From Prosthecobacter debontii (GTDB lineage: Bacteria > Verrucomicrobiota > Verrucomicrobiia > Verrucomicrobiales > Verrucomicrobiaceae), in contig NZ_FUYE01000004.1 of assembly GCF_900167535.1 (NCBI RefSeq), positions 1 through 62,722 of the forward strand: DNA of 62,722 nt, given 5' to 3'. The notes beneath the pieces are model-generated. The model was given only the letters and a program-made list of their open reading frames with translations. It did not search any database and was not told the DNA's origin. Both the position numbers and the translations under genes were made by a program. Positions 16,243 to 24,914 of the stretch are shown here, one piece after another; the stretch's first letter is position 1, and the number at the start of each line of letters is the position of its first letter.

Positions 16243-19200
16243 TCACTTCAATTCCGCCTCGGTCCAGAAGGCAGTACGCTCGCTGGTGGCTGCGCGCACG
16301 GCTTTGACTTGATCGGCGGTAACGGCGGCCGCTTCGTTGCCGAAATTGGCTCGGATGTAGGTCAGGACATCGGCGGTTTGTTGATCATCCAGCCCCATGG
16401 GCGGCATGGGCAGGGGCGCGAGTTGTTTAAACTCCTGGCCATTCACCTGGATAGCACCATTCAGACCATGCAGCACGATCTTGATGATGCGGGCTGGATC
16501 GCCCTGAACCCAATCGCAGCCGACGAGGCTCGGATAGACTCCAGGGAGGCCTTTGCCTTCGGGCTGATGGCAGTTCAGGCACAAGGCGTCATAAATGGCC
16601 TTGCCTGGGTGAACGACGACCGGGGCGGCGTTGGCGATCTTTTTGACGAATTCAGCATGGGTGGCTTGGCCGCCGAAGCTGAGCTTGGCCAAGACGGGGT
16701 GCCACTGCGGCTGGAGCGCTTTGACGGCTTGTTTAAGGGCGTAATCGATAAACTTATCCATGGGATGATCGAGCACTTGCGTGGCGATTTCCACCGCTTC
16801 GGCTTTGGGCACGCGGGCACTCGCCACCACGGCCTCCAGGCGAACACGCGGATGCTCATCATTGGCGCTCTTCGCCAGTAGGACCAGTGCATCTGGCAGA
16901 CGATCTGCCCAGGCGCCGATGACACGGGTGCCATAGGCACGCACGCGGAAGTCTTTGGCCTGAAGCAGGCGATTCAGCAGGGCGGCGTTGGCGGTTTCGT
17001 GGGCTTCATAGATGCCGCAAACGTCCATGAGCTGATGCTCGTCGGTGGTCTTGGCGATGAAGGCATCAGCAGCGGCGAGCACGTCCTGAGTCGGTCCATC
17101 AAAGAGCAGGCGCTTGGCTTGATAACGCGTCCAGCGCTCGGGGGAGGCGAGTTGTTCTAGAAGCTGCGCAGGTCTCATCTCCGCCAAAGCGGGTTGTTTC
17201 ACGGCGGCGTGGCCTTTGGCCGTGATGCGCCAGATGCGGCCATGATGGCGGTCACGACGAGGATCGGCATAGCTGGCCTGATAGTGGCCGATGACGGGGT
17301 TGAACCAATCGCACAGATAGAGAGCGCCATCGGGACCCACGCTGACATCCACGGGACGGAAGGAGGTGTCGGAGCTTTTGAGCAGTTTGGGCAACTGCGT
17401 GGTTTTGAAACCGGAACCTGCATCTTCAAAGCGATGCAACTCGACCACATTGCCGAAGTAACCGCCGATGAGAGCCGTGCCTTGGATTTCTTTCGGCATG
17501 GCTTGAGTGCCGATGATGTCAATGGAGTTGGTCTTCGGGCTGGTATCGAAGAGCATTCCGGTGGGGTGATATTCATCGGGATCTCGGATGGCGATCAAAC
17601 CGGGGGTGCTGAAGTAACCGGCAGGGCGATCTCCGCTTTTGTGGAAGACCTGATTGTAATCGTCAAAGGCCACGCCCCAGCAGTTATGCCCCGCTTTGCC
17701 GCCATTGAAGTAGGCGCTCATCTTTTGCGTGCGTTTGTTATACTGCCAGACCCCGGCTTTCTCCAAGACCGCGAGCCCATTGGGGGTCTCGACGCGGGAG
17801 TAAGCATGCAGGCCCTGGGTGAACCACAGGCTGCCATCGGGGCCGTGGCAGATGGAGTTGACGAGCTGGTGGGTGTCTCCGATGCCGAAGCCCGAGTAGA
17901 GCACGGTTTTCACATCGGCCTTGCCATCCCCATCGGTGTCTTTGAGGTGCAGGATTTGATCGAAGTCACAGACATACACACCGCCATCTCCAGGCTCGAC
18001 GCCCTGGACCATGGTGAGGCCTTCGGCAAAGCGGGTGGACTTGTCTGCCTTACCATCGTGGTCCGTATCTTCCAGGATGAGGATATAGTCGGAAGGTTTG
18101 ATCCCCGGCAGTGTCTGCGGATAGGTGGGGGAGCAGGCGACGTAAAGCCGACCCCGCTCATCCCATGAGAACTGAGTGGGCTTGGCCACATCCTCCGCTT
18201 CCGAAGCGAAGAGATTGATTTCATAACCTTCGGCCAAGGTAAAGCTGGCGAGCTGCTGCTCGGCCGTCAGCACCGACTCCATCGGCGGCAGGGGCGGGGG
18301 AGTCGGGACAGAAGGTGGTGTTTCACCGCGTGCAATGGCGTGAATGCGGGCATCCAGGTTGGCGACCAGAGGCTTGTGGCTTTCAAAGCTCTCGCGCAGT
18401 GACGGTGCATTTGCGGAGGGTTTGCCAAACATCTGCGTCACGCGGTCGCCATAAACGAAGGACCAGTTAGCTGGGCGCCAGCAGTCAAACCAGAGGCGAT
18501 TTTTCTCGACGATGGCTTCCTTCAGAGCGGTGAGATCATCGGCATCGCTGCTGGAGACACCGAGCTGTGAGGCGATCAAACGTGCCACCACTTTGAGCCC
18601 CTCAGCATTCAGATGGAGGCCGTTGTCGGTGAGGCGCGGAGCGCTGCTGTTACGCTCGGACAACGGCGTGAACAGGTCCACGTAGATGGCACCTCGCTGA
18701 CGGGCGATGTCGCGGACGGCATTGGCATACAGGGCCACATCGTCATTGCGCAGTGTCAGATCAGGAGCGTGCTGAGCGGTGGGTTTTTCAAAAGGCATGG
18801 GGCCGACCAGCACCAGACGTGGCGTAACGCTGCTGAATTGGTCTAACAAGCGATGATAAGCCGAAGTGAACTCCGCCAACTTGGCTTTGCCGTCGAAGGC
18901 TTCGACTTGACCAAACTGAGCGATGACGATGCCTGCATCGGTCGCTTGCAGTTGAGCTTTCCAATCTCCGAAGTTCAGATCGCGCCACTGCTCATAAACG
19001 GTATCGCCTTCCCAGGCCATGCTGCGGAAGCGCGGCTCCTTGGCCGAGAGAGATTGAGTGAGCACGCTTTCCAGGTCGCCGGACTTCTGTTCACGGACGA
19101 AGTTGGTCTGGCCTGTCATCACGATGACTTCGCTTTTTTCAGGAACGAACTGTCCGTCTTTAAAAGGCTGGTGGGCCGTCGTGCCTGCTTCGGGATTGCC

Positions 19201-19857
19201 AAAGCGATTCATGATTTCTTTCTCCCCCGGGACGAGGGCATCCGGCAGCTCTTCAATCGTGATGTTACGATAGGCGATTTCCGCTTTGCATTTGCCATGA
19301 ATCTGGAGAGCGATGGAGCCCTTGGGGGCAATGTCGGGTGCACGCTCGGTGTAATCCACCGTCCTCACGCCATTGACGACGAGGCGAATGCGTTCGGCCT
19401 CAGCAATGATTTCATAGGTGTTCCACTCGCCGGGCTTCTCCGCGCGTTCGATGACTTCCTTCACGGCGGTGGCCAGCATCTTTTTGCGGCGGGATTCGTC
19501 ATACAGACAACCGCTGTAACCGGCGCCGATGTCCGCTTGATAACCGATCATTTCGTTCGGTGGGTTCTCGATGCGTGTGCTACGGAACTGCACGCCGCCA
19601 TTCACAAAGCCTTCTGTGCCGACCAGCTTGTATTCTAGTTTGAGATGGAAGTTGCGGTATTGCTTCCGAGTGGCGAGGAACTCGTTCTGTGGATTTCCTT
19701 CCAAAGAACCACCGACGATGGTGCCATCCACAATGCGCCAGACTTTGGAGGTCTCGCCTTCCCAACCTTTGAAGGTTTTGCCATCAAACAGGGAGACAGG
19801 CTCTGCCAAAGCGCAGGTGGCGAGCAGAGTGGTGGTGAGCAACAAACGGAACAGCAT
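16243..19857 (-). CDS. DUF1080 - SGNH hydrolase - PVC dehydrogenase - cytochrome c fusion protein
   Basis: From the ATG at 19857 (LFRLLLTTTLLATCALA signal peptide) the protein has about 1204 residues; a GTG at 19887 would add ten. Domains in order: DUF1080/3-keto-disaccharide hydrolase (SLFDGKTFKGWEGE, then NGGVQFRSTRIENPPNEMIG), an SGNH/GDSL-like domain (VIVMTGQTNF, later DNGLHLNAEGLKVVARLI), a PVC membrane-bound dehydrogenase beta-propeller (GRLYVACSPTYPQ, LEDTDHDGKADKSTRFAEGL), HEAT-like repeats, and a C-terminal cytochrome c (ALCLNCHQPEGKGLPG). It is likely a secreted or periplasmic enzyme oxidising or cleaving sugars and passing electrons to its haem. Such fusions are typical of Planctomycetes and Verrucomicrobia; the exact substrate is unknown. 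Confidence 0.88.
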   Translation of the reverse strand: MLFRLLLTTTLLATCALAEPVSLFDGKTFKGWEGETSKVWRIVDGTIVGGSLEGNPQNEFLATRKQYRNFHLKLEYKLVGTEGFVNGGVQFRSTRIENPPNEMIGYQADIGAGYSGCLYDESRRKKMLATAVKEVIERAEKPGEWNTYEIIAEAERIRLVVNGVRTVDYTERAPDIAPKGSIALQIHGKCKAEIAYRNITIEELPDALVPGEKEIMNRFGNPEAGTTAHQPFKDGQFVPEKSEVIVMTGQTNFVREQKSGDLESVLTQSLSAKEPRFRSMAWEGDTVYEQWRDLNFGDWKAQLQATDAGIVIAQFGQVEAFDGKAKLAEFTSAYHRLLDQFSSVTPRLVLVGPMPFEKPTAQHAPDLTLRNDDVALYANAVRDIARQRGAIYVDLFTPLSERNSSAPRLTDNGLHLNAEGLKVVARLIASQLGVSSSDADDLTALKEAIVEKNRLWFDCWRPANWSFVYGDRVTQMFGKPSANAPSLRESFESHKPLVANLDARIHAIARGETPPSVPTPPPLPPMESVLTAEQQLASFTLAEGYEINLFASEAEDVAKPTQFSWDERGRLYVACSPTYPQTLPGIKPSDYILILEDTDHDGKADKSTRFAEGLTMVQGVEPGDGGVYVCDFDQILHLKDTDGDGKADVKTVLYSGFGIGDTHQLVNSICHGPDGSLWFTQGLHAYSRVETPNGLAVLEKAGVWQYNKRTQKMSAYFNGGKAGHNCWGVAFDDYNQVFHKSGDRPAGYFSTPGLIAIRDPDEYHPTGMLFDTSPKTNSIDIIGTQAMPKEIQGTALIGGYFGNVVELHRFEDAGSGFKTTQLPKLLKSSDTSFRPVDVSVGPDGALYLCDWFNPVIGHYQASYADPRRDRHHGRIWRITAKGHAAVKQPALAEMRPAQLLEQLASPERWTRYQAKRLLFDGPTQDVLAAADAFIAKTTDEHQLMDVCGIYEAHETANAALLNRLLQAKDFRVRAYGTRVIGAWADRLPDALVLLAKSANDEHPRVRLEAVVASARVPKAEAVEIATQVLDHPMDKFIDYALKQAVKALQPQWHPVLAKLSFGGQATHAEFVKKIANAAPVVVHPGKAIYDALCLNCHQPEGKGLPGVYPSLVGCDWVQGDPARIIKIVLHGLNGAIQVNGQEFKQLAPLPMPPMGLDDQQTADVLTYIRANFGNEAAAVTADQVKAVRAATSERTAFWTEAELK

Positions 19858-19978
19858 AAAAGGATGGAAACAACGCACGATTCCCACCCATGCTTGCGCC
19901 GATGTCTGGATGCAAAAGCGATTTCTGAAAAGGAGGTCATCAGAAATCGCTCTCGGCTCAAATTACTTTGAAACCGTC

Positions 19979-21238
19979 TTAAGCAGGGAGCATGGATTTG
20001 CTCGGCGAAGCGATTTCAACACCGTTCTCGCTGAGCAGGCGCTGCACCTCGGCAATGTGCTCACGATCTCTCGTTTCCACCGTGCAGAGTACATGGACGC
20101 GTGATAAATCAGGTCCTGAGAAAGTGCGGTTGTGGACGATCTCCGTCACATTGGCCCCGGCTGTTGCAAGCACCGAGGAAAGGTGCGCCAAGCCCCCAGG
20201 GCGGTCACTGATGAGCACATCAAAACGGTAGATGCGGCCATCGGCGGCAAGCCCACGCTCGATGACTCGGCTGTGGGCGAGGGGATCGATGTTGCCACCT
20301 GAGAGCAGCAAGACGACGCGTCTGCCTTTCAAGTCGGGCAAATGGTTGCCGAGCAATGCGGCGAGACCTGCGGCTCCGGCACCTTCGATGACGCATTTAT
20401 CGAGCTCCGCCAACCGCAGCATGGCGAGCGCCAGTTCTTCTTCACCCACCAAGACCATGCGATCCACGAGAGGTGCGGCGATCTCCAAAGTGTGTTTTCC
20501 CACTTCCGCAACGGCAAGACCATCCGCCAACGTGTAACGTGTGGTGATGCGAGTGGGTTTGCCCTCCGCCTTACCTGCCGCGAAGCAGGCCGCATGGGCA
20601 GGCTCGACACCGATGATTTGCAGATCCGGTTTAAGCGCCTTGAGCACCGTCGCAACACCCGCCAGCAGGCCGCCCCCACCCACAGGCACAAGGATGGCTT
20701 CGGCATCGGGCACTTGCTCCAGGATTTCAAAAGCCATGGTGCCTTGACCTGCGATGACCTGCGGATTGTCAAAAGGATGAATGTAGGTCAGTTGATCCGC
20801 CTCCGCCAAGCGATTGGCCTCCGCACGTGCCTCGTCAAAGGTATCGCCATGCAGGATCACCTGGGCGCCGAATTGACGGCAGCGCGACACTTTGACCAAA
20901 GGGGCAAAGCGTGGCATCACGACGGTGACGGGGACTTTGAGGGATTGTCCATGCCAGGAGAGGCCAAGAGCGTGGTTTCCTGCGGAGGCGGCGATGACAC
21001 CGCGTTTGGCTTGTTCATGCGTCAGTTGAGCCAGGGCATTGCGAGCCCCGCGTTCTTTAAAACTGCCTGTGCGTTGCAGATGCTCCTGTTTGCAGAAGAT
21101 GCGCATGCCGGTCAGATCGCTGAGTGCAGAGGACTCGACACAGGGCGTCCGAATGATGGCTCCATTCAGACGCAGACGTGCGGTCATGATCTCGGAGAGC
21201 GAGACGGAGGATGGAGCGGCATGGGGATCTGGATTCAT
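19979..21238 (-). CDS. ilvA: Threonine ammonia-lyase (threonine deaminase), biosynthetic
   Basis: It converts L-threonine to 2-oxobutanoate and ammonia with PLP, the first committed step to isoleucine, in the cytoplasm. The start is set at the ATG at 21238 (MNPDPHAAP), since the attenuator terminator T-run ends just upstream; a TTG at 21259 is in frame but lies in that terminator. PLP lysine is K61 in GSFKERGA, followed by SAGNHALGLSWHG and the phosphate-binding loop VGGGGLLAG. The C-terminal 85 residues form one ACT-like regulatory domain (ISDRPGGLAHLSSVLATAGA), as in the short ilvA form with a single ACT. Expression is probably controlled by the attenuator described at 21258-21399. Neighbours are unrelated. 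Confidence 0.93.
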   Translation of the reverse strand: MNPDPHAAPSSVSLSEIMTARLRLNGAIIRTPCVESSALSDLTGMRIFCKQEHLQRTGSFKERGARNALAQLTHEQAKRGVIAASAGNHALGLSWHGQSLKVPVTVVMPRFAPLVKVSRCRQFGAQVILHGDTFDEARAEANRLAEADQLTYIHPFDNPQVIAGQGTMAFEILEQVPDAEAILVPVGGGGLLAGVATVLKALKPDLQIIGVEPAHAACFAAGKAEGKPTRITTRYTLADGLAVAEVGKHTLEIAAPLVDRMVLVGEEELALAMLRLAELDKCVIEGAGAAGLAALLGNHLPDLKGRRVVLLLSGGNIDPLAHSRVIERGLAADGRIYRFDVLISDRPGGLAHLSSVLATAGANVTEIVHNRTFSGPDLSRVHVLCTVETRDREHIAEVQRLLSENGVEIASPSKSMLPA

Positions 21239-21257
21239 GGCATGTGGGGGGATAAAC

Positions 21258-21288
21258 AAAAAAGCCCCGAGTCGGTGAAACTCAGGGC
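21258..21288 (-). terminator. Intrinsic terminator of the ilvA attenuator
   Basis: On the minus strand GCCCTGAGT (21288-21280) pairs with ACTCGGGGC (21272-21264), one mismatch in nine, a 7-base loop, then six T (21263-21258). It sits 20 bases upstream of the ilvA ATG, so it must be bypassed for ilvA expression. Confidence 0.85.
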
Positions 21289-21351
21289 GGCGGATTGAAA
21301 CGGCGTTTGGAGATCAATGATGCACGTTTAGGCCTGCCCTGATGAGGGCCC
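21280..21351 (-). promoter_or_regulatory. ilvA attenuator: alternative pairing segments 1-2-3
   Basis: Minus strand: segment 1 GGGCCCT (21351-21345), segment 2 TCAGGGC (21342-21336), segment 3 GCCCTGA (21288-21282). Segment 2 can pair with 1 (small hairpin at the end of the leader peptide) or with 3 (7 of 7 bases). The 2:3 pairing uses the 5' arm of the terminator and so acts as antiterminator. Three Ile codons of the leader end at 21352, directly before segment 1, so a ribosome stalled for lack of charged Ile-tRNA would cover segment 1 and favour 2:3. Confidence 0.8.
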
Positions 21352-21399
21352 AATAATGATCGGAAGGATCGACATGGAGATGGCAGAAACGAAATTCAT
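21328..21399 (-). CDS. ilvA leader peptide
   Basis: A 23-codon frame reading MNFVSAISMSILPIIIGPSS then GQA and TAA. It holds five Ile, one Leu and one Val codon, with a run Ile-Leu-Pro-Ile-Ile-Ile immediately before the first attenuator segment. No good Shine-Dalgarno sequence is seen, as for many genes here; the internal ATG at 21375 could also serve as start. Its role would be to sense Ile-tRNA charging by ribosome stalling. Naming it ilvA leader is inference from position and codon content. Confidence 0.8.
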   Translation of the reverse strand: MNFVSAISMSILPIIIGPSSGQA

Positions 21400-21423
21400 C
21401 GAACGCGGGGAATGTCTGCGATA

Positions 21424-21453
21424 AAAAAAGCCTGTCAAGGAGGCTGACAGGCT
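21424..21453 (-). terminator. Intrinsic terminator of the zinc-ribbon gene
   Basis: On the minus strand AGCCTGTCA (21453-21445) and TGACAGGCT (21438-21430) are perfect complements with a 6-base loop, followed by a T-run. It ends transcription from the gene at 21535-23814 and separates it from the ilvA leader. Confidence 0.9.
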
Positions 21454-21534
21454 TTCATTGTTTTTGGTTATGCTGACCATGCTTCTGTTAAAGGTGGCCT
21501 TCATGGGCACGAAACAGAGGCCAATCCCGATGAG

Positions 21535-23814
21535 TCAACGCCCTACTGGAACGGCCCGTTGAACTTCGTTGGGCAATTCGGAGGTCTTTCCTGATTTAGG
21601 TTTTTTCTCGCTTGGGACGGAATACCAATTGAGCTGAGGCACGCTGGCCAGTTGGACCCACTGCTGAGTACCTAGTTTTACCCATTCCAGATCCACAATG
21701 GCCCAGACTTGCGCTCCCCAAGGGATACGATCCCGGAGATCGCGACCGAGTTGGGAGTCTTTTTCAACGAAGATGGTCGTGAGATAAGGGTTTGGTGGGG
21801 CAGGCCCGATGCGGAAAGCATCTTTATTATCCGTATTGGGCACCTTGTCCTCAAAGTAGTGGGTCCGTGTGATGCCCACATGGAATCGAGCCGTGCCTTC
21901 TTGATACCCTTCAAAGAACTTTTCCAATAGACGGTCTTTGAACTCCACGAAGGACAGCCAATCCACTTGGAAGCCTTTGCTAGTTTCTTCTAGCATGACT
22001 GGAACGGGGTATTCCCAACCACGACTCTCCACCCCGAAGACGGCATGGGCTCCCCCGCCGATCTGGGGTTTGGGATCAAAGCGAACGAGGCCGACGGCAT
22101 CCACCCGCACGGGGCCGGAGGGCTGGGCCTGATAATAGCGCTCCATGAGGGGTTTCATCATGTCGGCGGCGAGGGTGTATTTCAGGCGCTCTTGCAGATC
22201 CTTCGCGGTGAGGAAGCGCATGAGGGCATCAGCTGCCGGTTTAGCTTCATCAGTGACTTCAATCTTTAACTCCCGAGTCGCGGATGAAGGTGGCGTCACG
22301 TTGGCTGTGGTTTCCGAGTCGTTTGCATTGTTTTGTAATGCTGATGACATGGCCTTGGGCGGAGTGCCTGCGAGCGGGCCGGAGGGTGTTGCGGGCTTCG
22401 GTAAAGTAGCGTTGGGGGGCTGCGTGGCGGCGGAGTTCCCTTGAAGAGCGGCGATCTCTTCAGGAGAGGCTGGTTCTGCACGAGGTGGCTTCGGCTGAGT
22501 GGGATCAAACGAAGACCTGGGAGCTGGGGCCGTATCGGCCGTTTTGGGATCTGAAACTGACGGGGACGGAGTGTCTGGGGAGGATGCGGTAACCGATTTA
22601 GGGGCGGGTTCTGCGGAACTGGCCGTCATAGGGCTCGGGTCCGGCGTTGGGAGCTTGATCTCCAGGGGCTTGTTCTTAGCCGGCATGTAGCGATTCACCA
22701 CTTGCATGATCGGCTCCCGGAACATCCACCCTGCGGCGGCCACGAATCCTCCAAGAAAAAGAACAGCGAGAGCGAACATGAAGATGTTCGAACCGCGTTT
22801 AGGCCGCTTGATGGCTCGTGGCGTGAAAGAGGGCTGGCCTGAGGAGGATTCCGAGGGTGTCTCTGGCAGCTTGAGAGCTCCGGGGGCTGCGCTGGAAGAT
22901 GGGGCCGCCGCAGGCACGTCGCGGGCCAAGAGGGAATTTTGCGGTGGATTTGCACCGCCATGCGCTCCGAGCGTAGGCAGGGTGGGGGAACCCGGAATCA
23001 GAGAACTGTGGGAAGGGGCACCACCTGTGCGCGAGGGGAAGAGTGGCGAGCCCTGTCCGCCTGGGCTGAGGCCAGCAAAGTCACCCCCTGGCGGCATGAC
23101 GGAAGCGCCTCCAGGGGAGGATGGGAAGAGGGGGGACCCTACAGCAGGTGGCTGAGCGCCGAAGCCGGAGGGCGGCATGCCTGCGGGTGGGGTAACTGAT
23201 GCTCCGCCGCCCCATGGCGTTGCGGACGGCTGTGAATTCCCGGTTTGAGGAGGCACTCCCTCAGCACGTCGCGGTGGTAAGAGGCCTGTGTTCCCTGAAG
23301 CTGTGGGTGCCGTCGAGAGACCATGCGTGGGAGGCATGGAGGGCAAGCCTCCAAGCAACGTCTGCCCGAGCCCTGGCTGTTGAGCGGGCGGTAAGGGAGG
23401 CTCCGGCGCCGTTGGTGCCGATCCGCCAAAAAAGCCACCCCCACTTATGGCGGGGGCAGGATTCTGACTTGGCGGCATACTCGCCGGCGGTGATGAGGGT
23501 GGTGTCATCCCTATGGGACTCAGATGCTGCGCAATCGAATGCGGCATCGGCATGACCGGATTCAAGCTGGCGAGAGACGGAGGCGTAGTGGCGGGGGATG
23601 ACGAGCCGAGTGGAGAAGCCGGGGGCGGACTCTGGCGCGGGGTCGGGCTACTAAAGAGGGATGCAGGAACTGCCGTCGCGGATGGTGGCGCGCTGGGAGA
23701 CGTGATGGTCTGTCCGCAGACGGGGCAGGGGCCCGTGACTCCTGCCATTTGGGCTGGCACGGTGAGCACGGTTTTGCACGCACTGCACTGGAACTGGAGC
23801 ACATCCGGGGTCAT
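21535..23814 (-). CDS. Zinc-ribbon, Pro-rich membrane protein of unknown function
   Basis: A 759-residue protein. The N-terminus is a zinc ribbon (FQCSACKTVL, then GPCPVCGQ) of the kind found on many bacterial membrane proteins. A long disordered region rich in Pro, Ser and Gly follows to about residue 340, then a basic patch and one membrane helix (IFMFALAVLFLGGFVAAAGW), another disordered Pro/Thr/Ser stretch to about 500, and a folded C-terminal domain of some 230 residues that includes FLTAKDLQERLKYTLAADMM. The layout suggests a cytoplasmic zinc ribbon and a periplasmic C-terminal domain. No function can be assigned. It is a single gene ending in a strong terminator. Confidence 0.75.
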   Translation of the reverse strand: MTPDVLQFQCSACKTVLTVPAQMAGVTGPCPVCGQTITSPSAPPSATAVPASLFSSPTPRQSPPPASPLGSSSPATTPPSLASLNPVMPMPHSIAQHLSPIGMTPPSSPPASMPPSQNPAPAISGGGFFGGSAPTAPEPPLPPAQQPGLGQTLLGGLPSMPPTHGLSTAPTASGNTGLLPPRRAEGVPPQTGNSQPSATPWGGGASVTPPAGMPPSGFGAQPPAVGSPLFPSSPGGASVMPPGGDFAGLSPGGQGSPLFPSRTGGAPSHSSLIPGSPTLPTLGAHGGANPPQNSLLARDVPAAAPSSSAAPGALKLPETPSESSSGQPSFTPRAIKRPKRGSNIFMFALAVLFLGGFVAAAGWMFREPIMQVVNRYMPAKNKPLEIKLPTPDPSPMTASSAEPAPKSVTASSPDTPSPSVSDPKTADTAPAPRSSFDPTQPKPPRAEPASPEEIAALQGNSAATQPPNATLPKPATPSGPLAGTPPKAMSSALQNNANDSETTANVTPPSSATRELKIEVTDEAKPAADALMRFLTAKDLQERLKYTLAADMMKPLMERYYQAQPSGPVRVDAVGLVRFDPKPQIGGGAHAVFGVESRGWEYPVPVMLEETSKGFQVDWLSFVEFKDRLLEKFFEGYQEGTARFHVGITRTHYFEDKVPNTDNKDAFRIGPAPPNPYLTTIFVEKDSQLGRDLRDRIPWGAQVWAIVDLEWVKLGTQQWVQLASVPQLNWYSVPSEKKPKSGKTSELPNEVQRAVPVGR

Positions 23815-24032
23815 GAAAGAATCAGAGGGAATTTCTCAGGAATAAGAAAAGTATCGCCGACCACGAGCCTCTCGACAAGTGAGGTTTAGTGATTGTTTAA
23901 AAAAACTAGAATTTCATGAACTGATGAGATGTCAGGCGGTACGACAATAAAAGTTATACCCCATAGTTCTACACATATAAACATCTTTGATTGTTAAAAT
24001 GTTAACATTTGCTAAATAAATGCAAATTCTCC

Positions 24033-24860
24033 ATGTCACAGAACACCTTCCGTGCCAGCACTAAAGAACGAGTGCAACGTCGGGCAGATCGCTCGGCGTT
24101 GACCACTTTGAAGAGGCACCCGAAAATCCAGAAGCATGAGAAAATCAAAAAACTGAAGCGATTGATCGCGGTGCTGTTGTTATTTCCCCTGGGACTGGTG
24201 ACAGCGCTGACGCTGGTAGAAATGCTATCGCGTGCCGTGTTCCGACTGGAGTTCTGGCGTTCCGAGGAGGTGATATTTTTCATGATCGGAGCCGTGGCTT
24301 GGACGGTGGGGTATGTCACAGGTTGGCGTCCTGTTCGGAGTTATGTGTTCGGCCATGAAGTGAGTCATCTCTTGGTGGCACGCGCTTTCGGTGGAAAGAT
24401 TTTGGATTGGGACTTCTCCGCGACCGGAGGCTATGTGGAGACGAATAAGTCGAACACCTGGATCACCCTGGCTCCTTACCTCTTGCCCTTTTATTCATTG
24501 GTCGTGCTCATCCTTTTTGGAGTCGCTGGGATGGTATGGAATCTCCACGGCATGCATCACCTCTCTCTGGGAGAAACGGCGCTGCGTTTTAAACCCGTCT
24601 GGTTTTTCTACATCTTACTCGGCCTGACGTGGTGCTTTCATGCCACCTTCACCTGGAAGACGGTGGTGATCGAGCAGAGTGACCTGCAGCGGAATGGCGA
24701 GTTCTTTTCTATGCTGCTCATCTTTCTCGTGAATGTGATGTTGATCATTGGGTTGTTCATTGCCGCCTCGCCGACGCCAGGATTGGGATTGATCGAAGTG
24801 GGGCGCTGCTGGCTCGGCACTGCAGGTGCGGTGTGGAGCTTTTTTATGGGGCGGTTTTAA
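24033..24860 (+). CDS. M50-like integral membrane metalloprotease candidate
   Basis: From the ATG at 24033 (MSQNTFRAST) the protein has 275 residues; a TTG at 24009 is in frame but less likely. After a basic N-terminal tail there are six to seven hydrophobic segments. A zinc-protease motif HEVSH (H108, E109, H112) follows YVFG and precedes LLVARAFGG, recalling the HExxH in the first helix of site-2-type M50 proteases. A second conserved DG or NPDG motif is not clear, so activity is uncertain. Its substrate would be within or near the membrane. The upstream region is AT-rich. xseA follows 54 bases later on the same strand. Confidence 0.55.
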   Translation: MSQNTFRASTKERVQRRADRSALTTLKRHPKIQKHEKIKKLKRLIAVLLLFPLGLVTALTLVEMLSRAVFRLEFWRSEEVIFFMIGAVAWTVGYVTGWRPVRSYVFGHEVSHLLVARAFGGKILDWDFSATGGYVETNKSNTWITLAPYLLPFYSLVVLILFGVAGMVWNLHGMHHLSLGETALRFKPVWFFYILLGLTWCFHATFTWKTVVIEQSDLQRNGEFFSMLLIFLVNVMLIIGLFIAASPTPGLGLIEVGRCWLGTAGAVWSFFMGRF

Positions 24861-24914
24861 TCCAGCTATTTTCTTGCTGGCAGTGGAGCGGGGCCACGCT
24901 AGAGACACGAGAAC

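Noticed and set aside
17194..18168. Plus-strand frame opposite the dehydrogenase fusion
   Set aside because: Shadow; the opposite strand has continuous family motifs.
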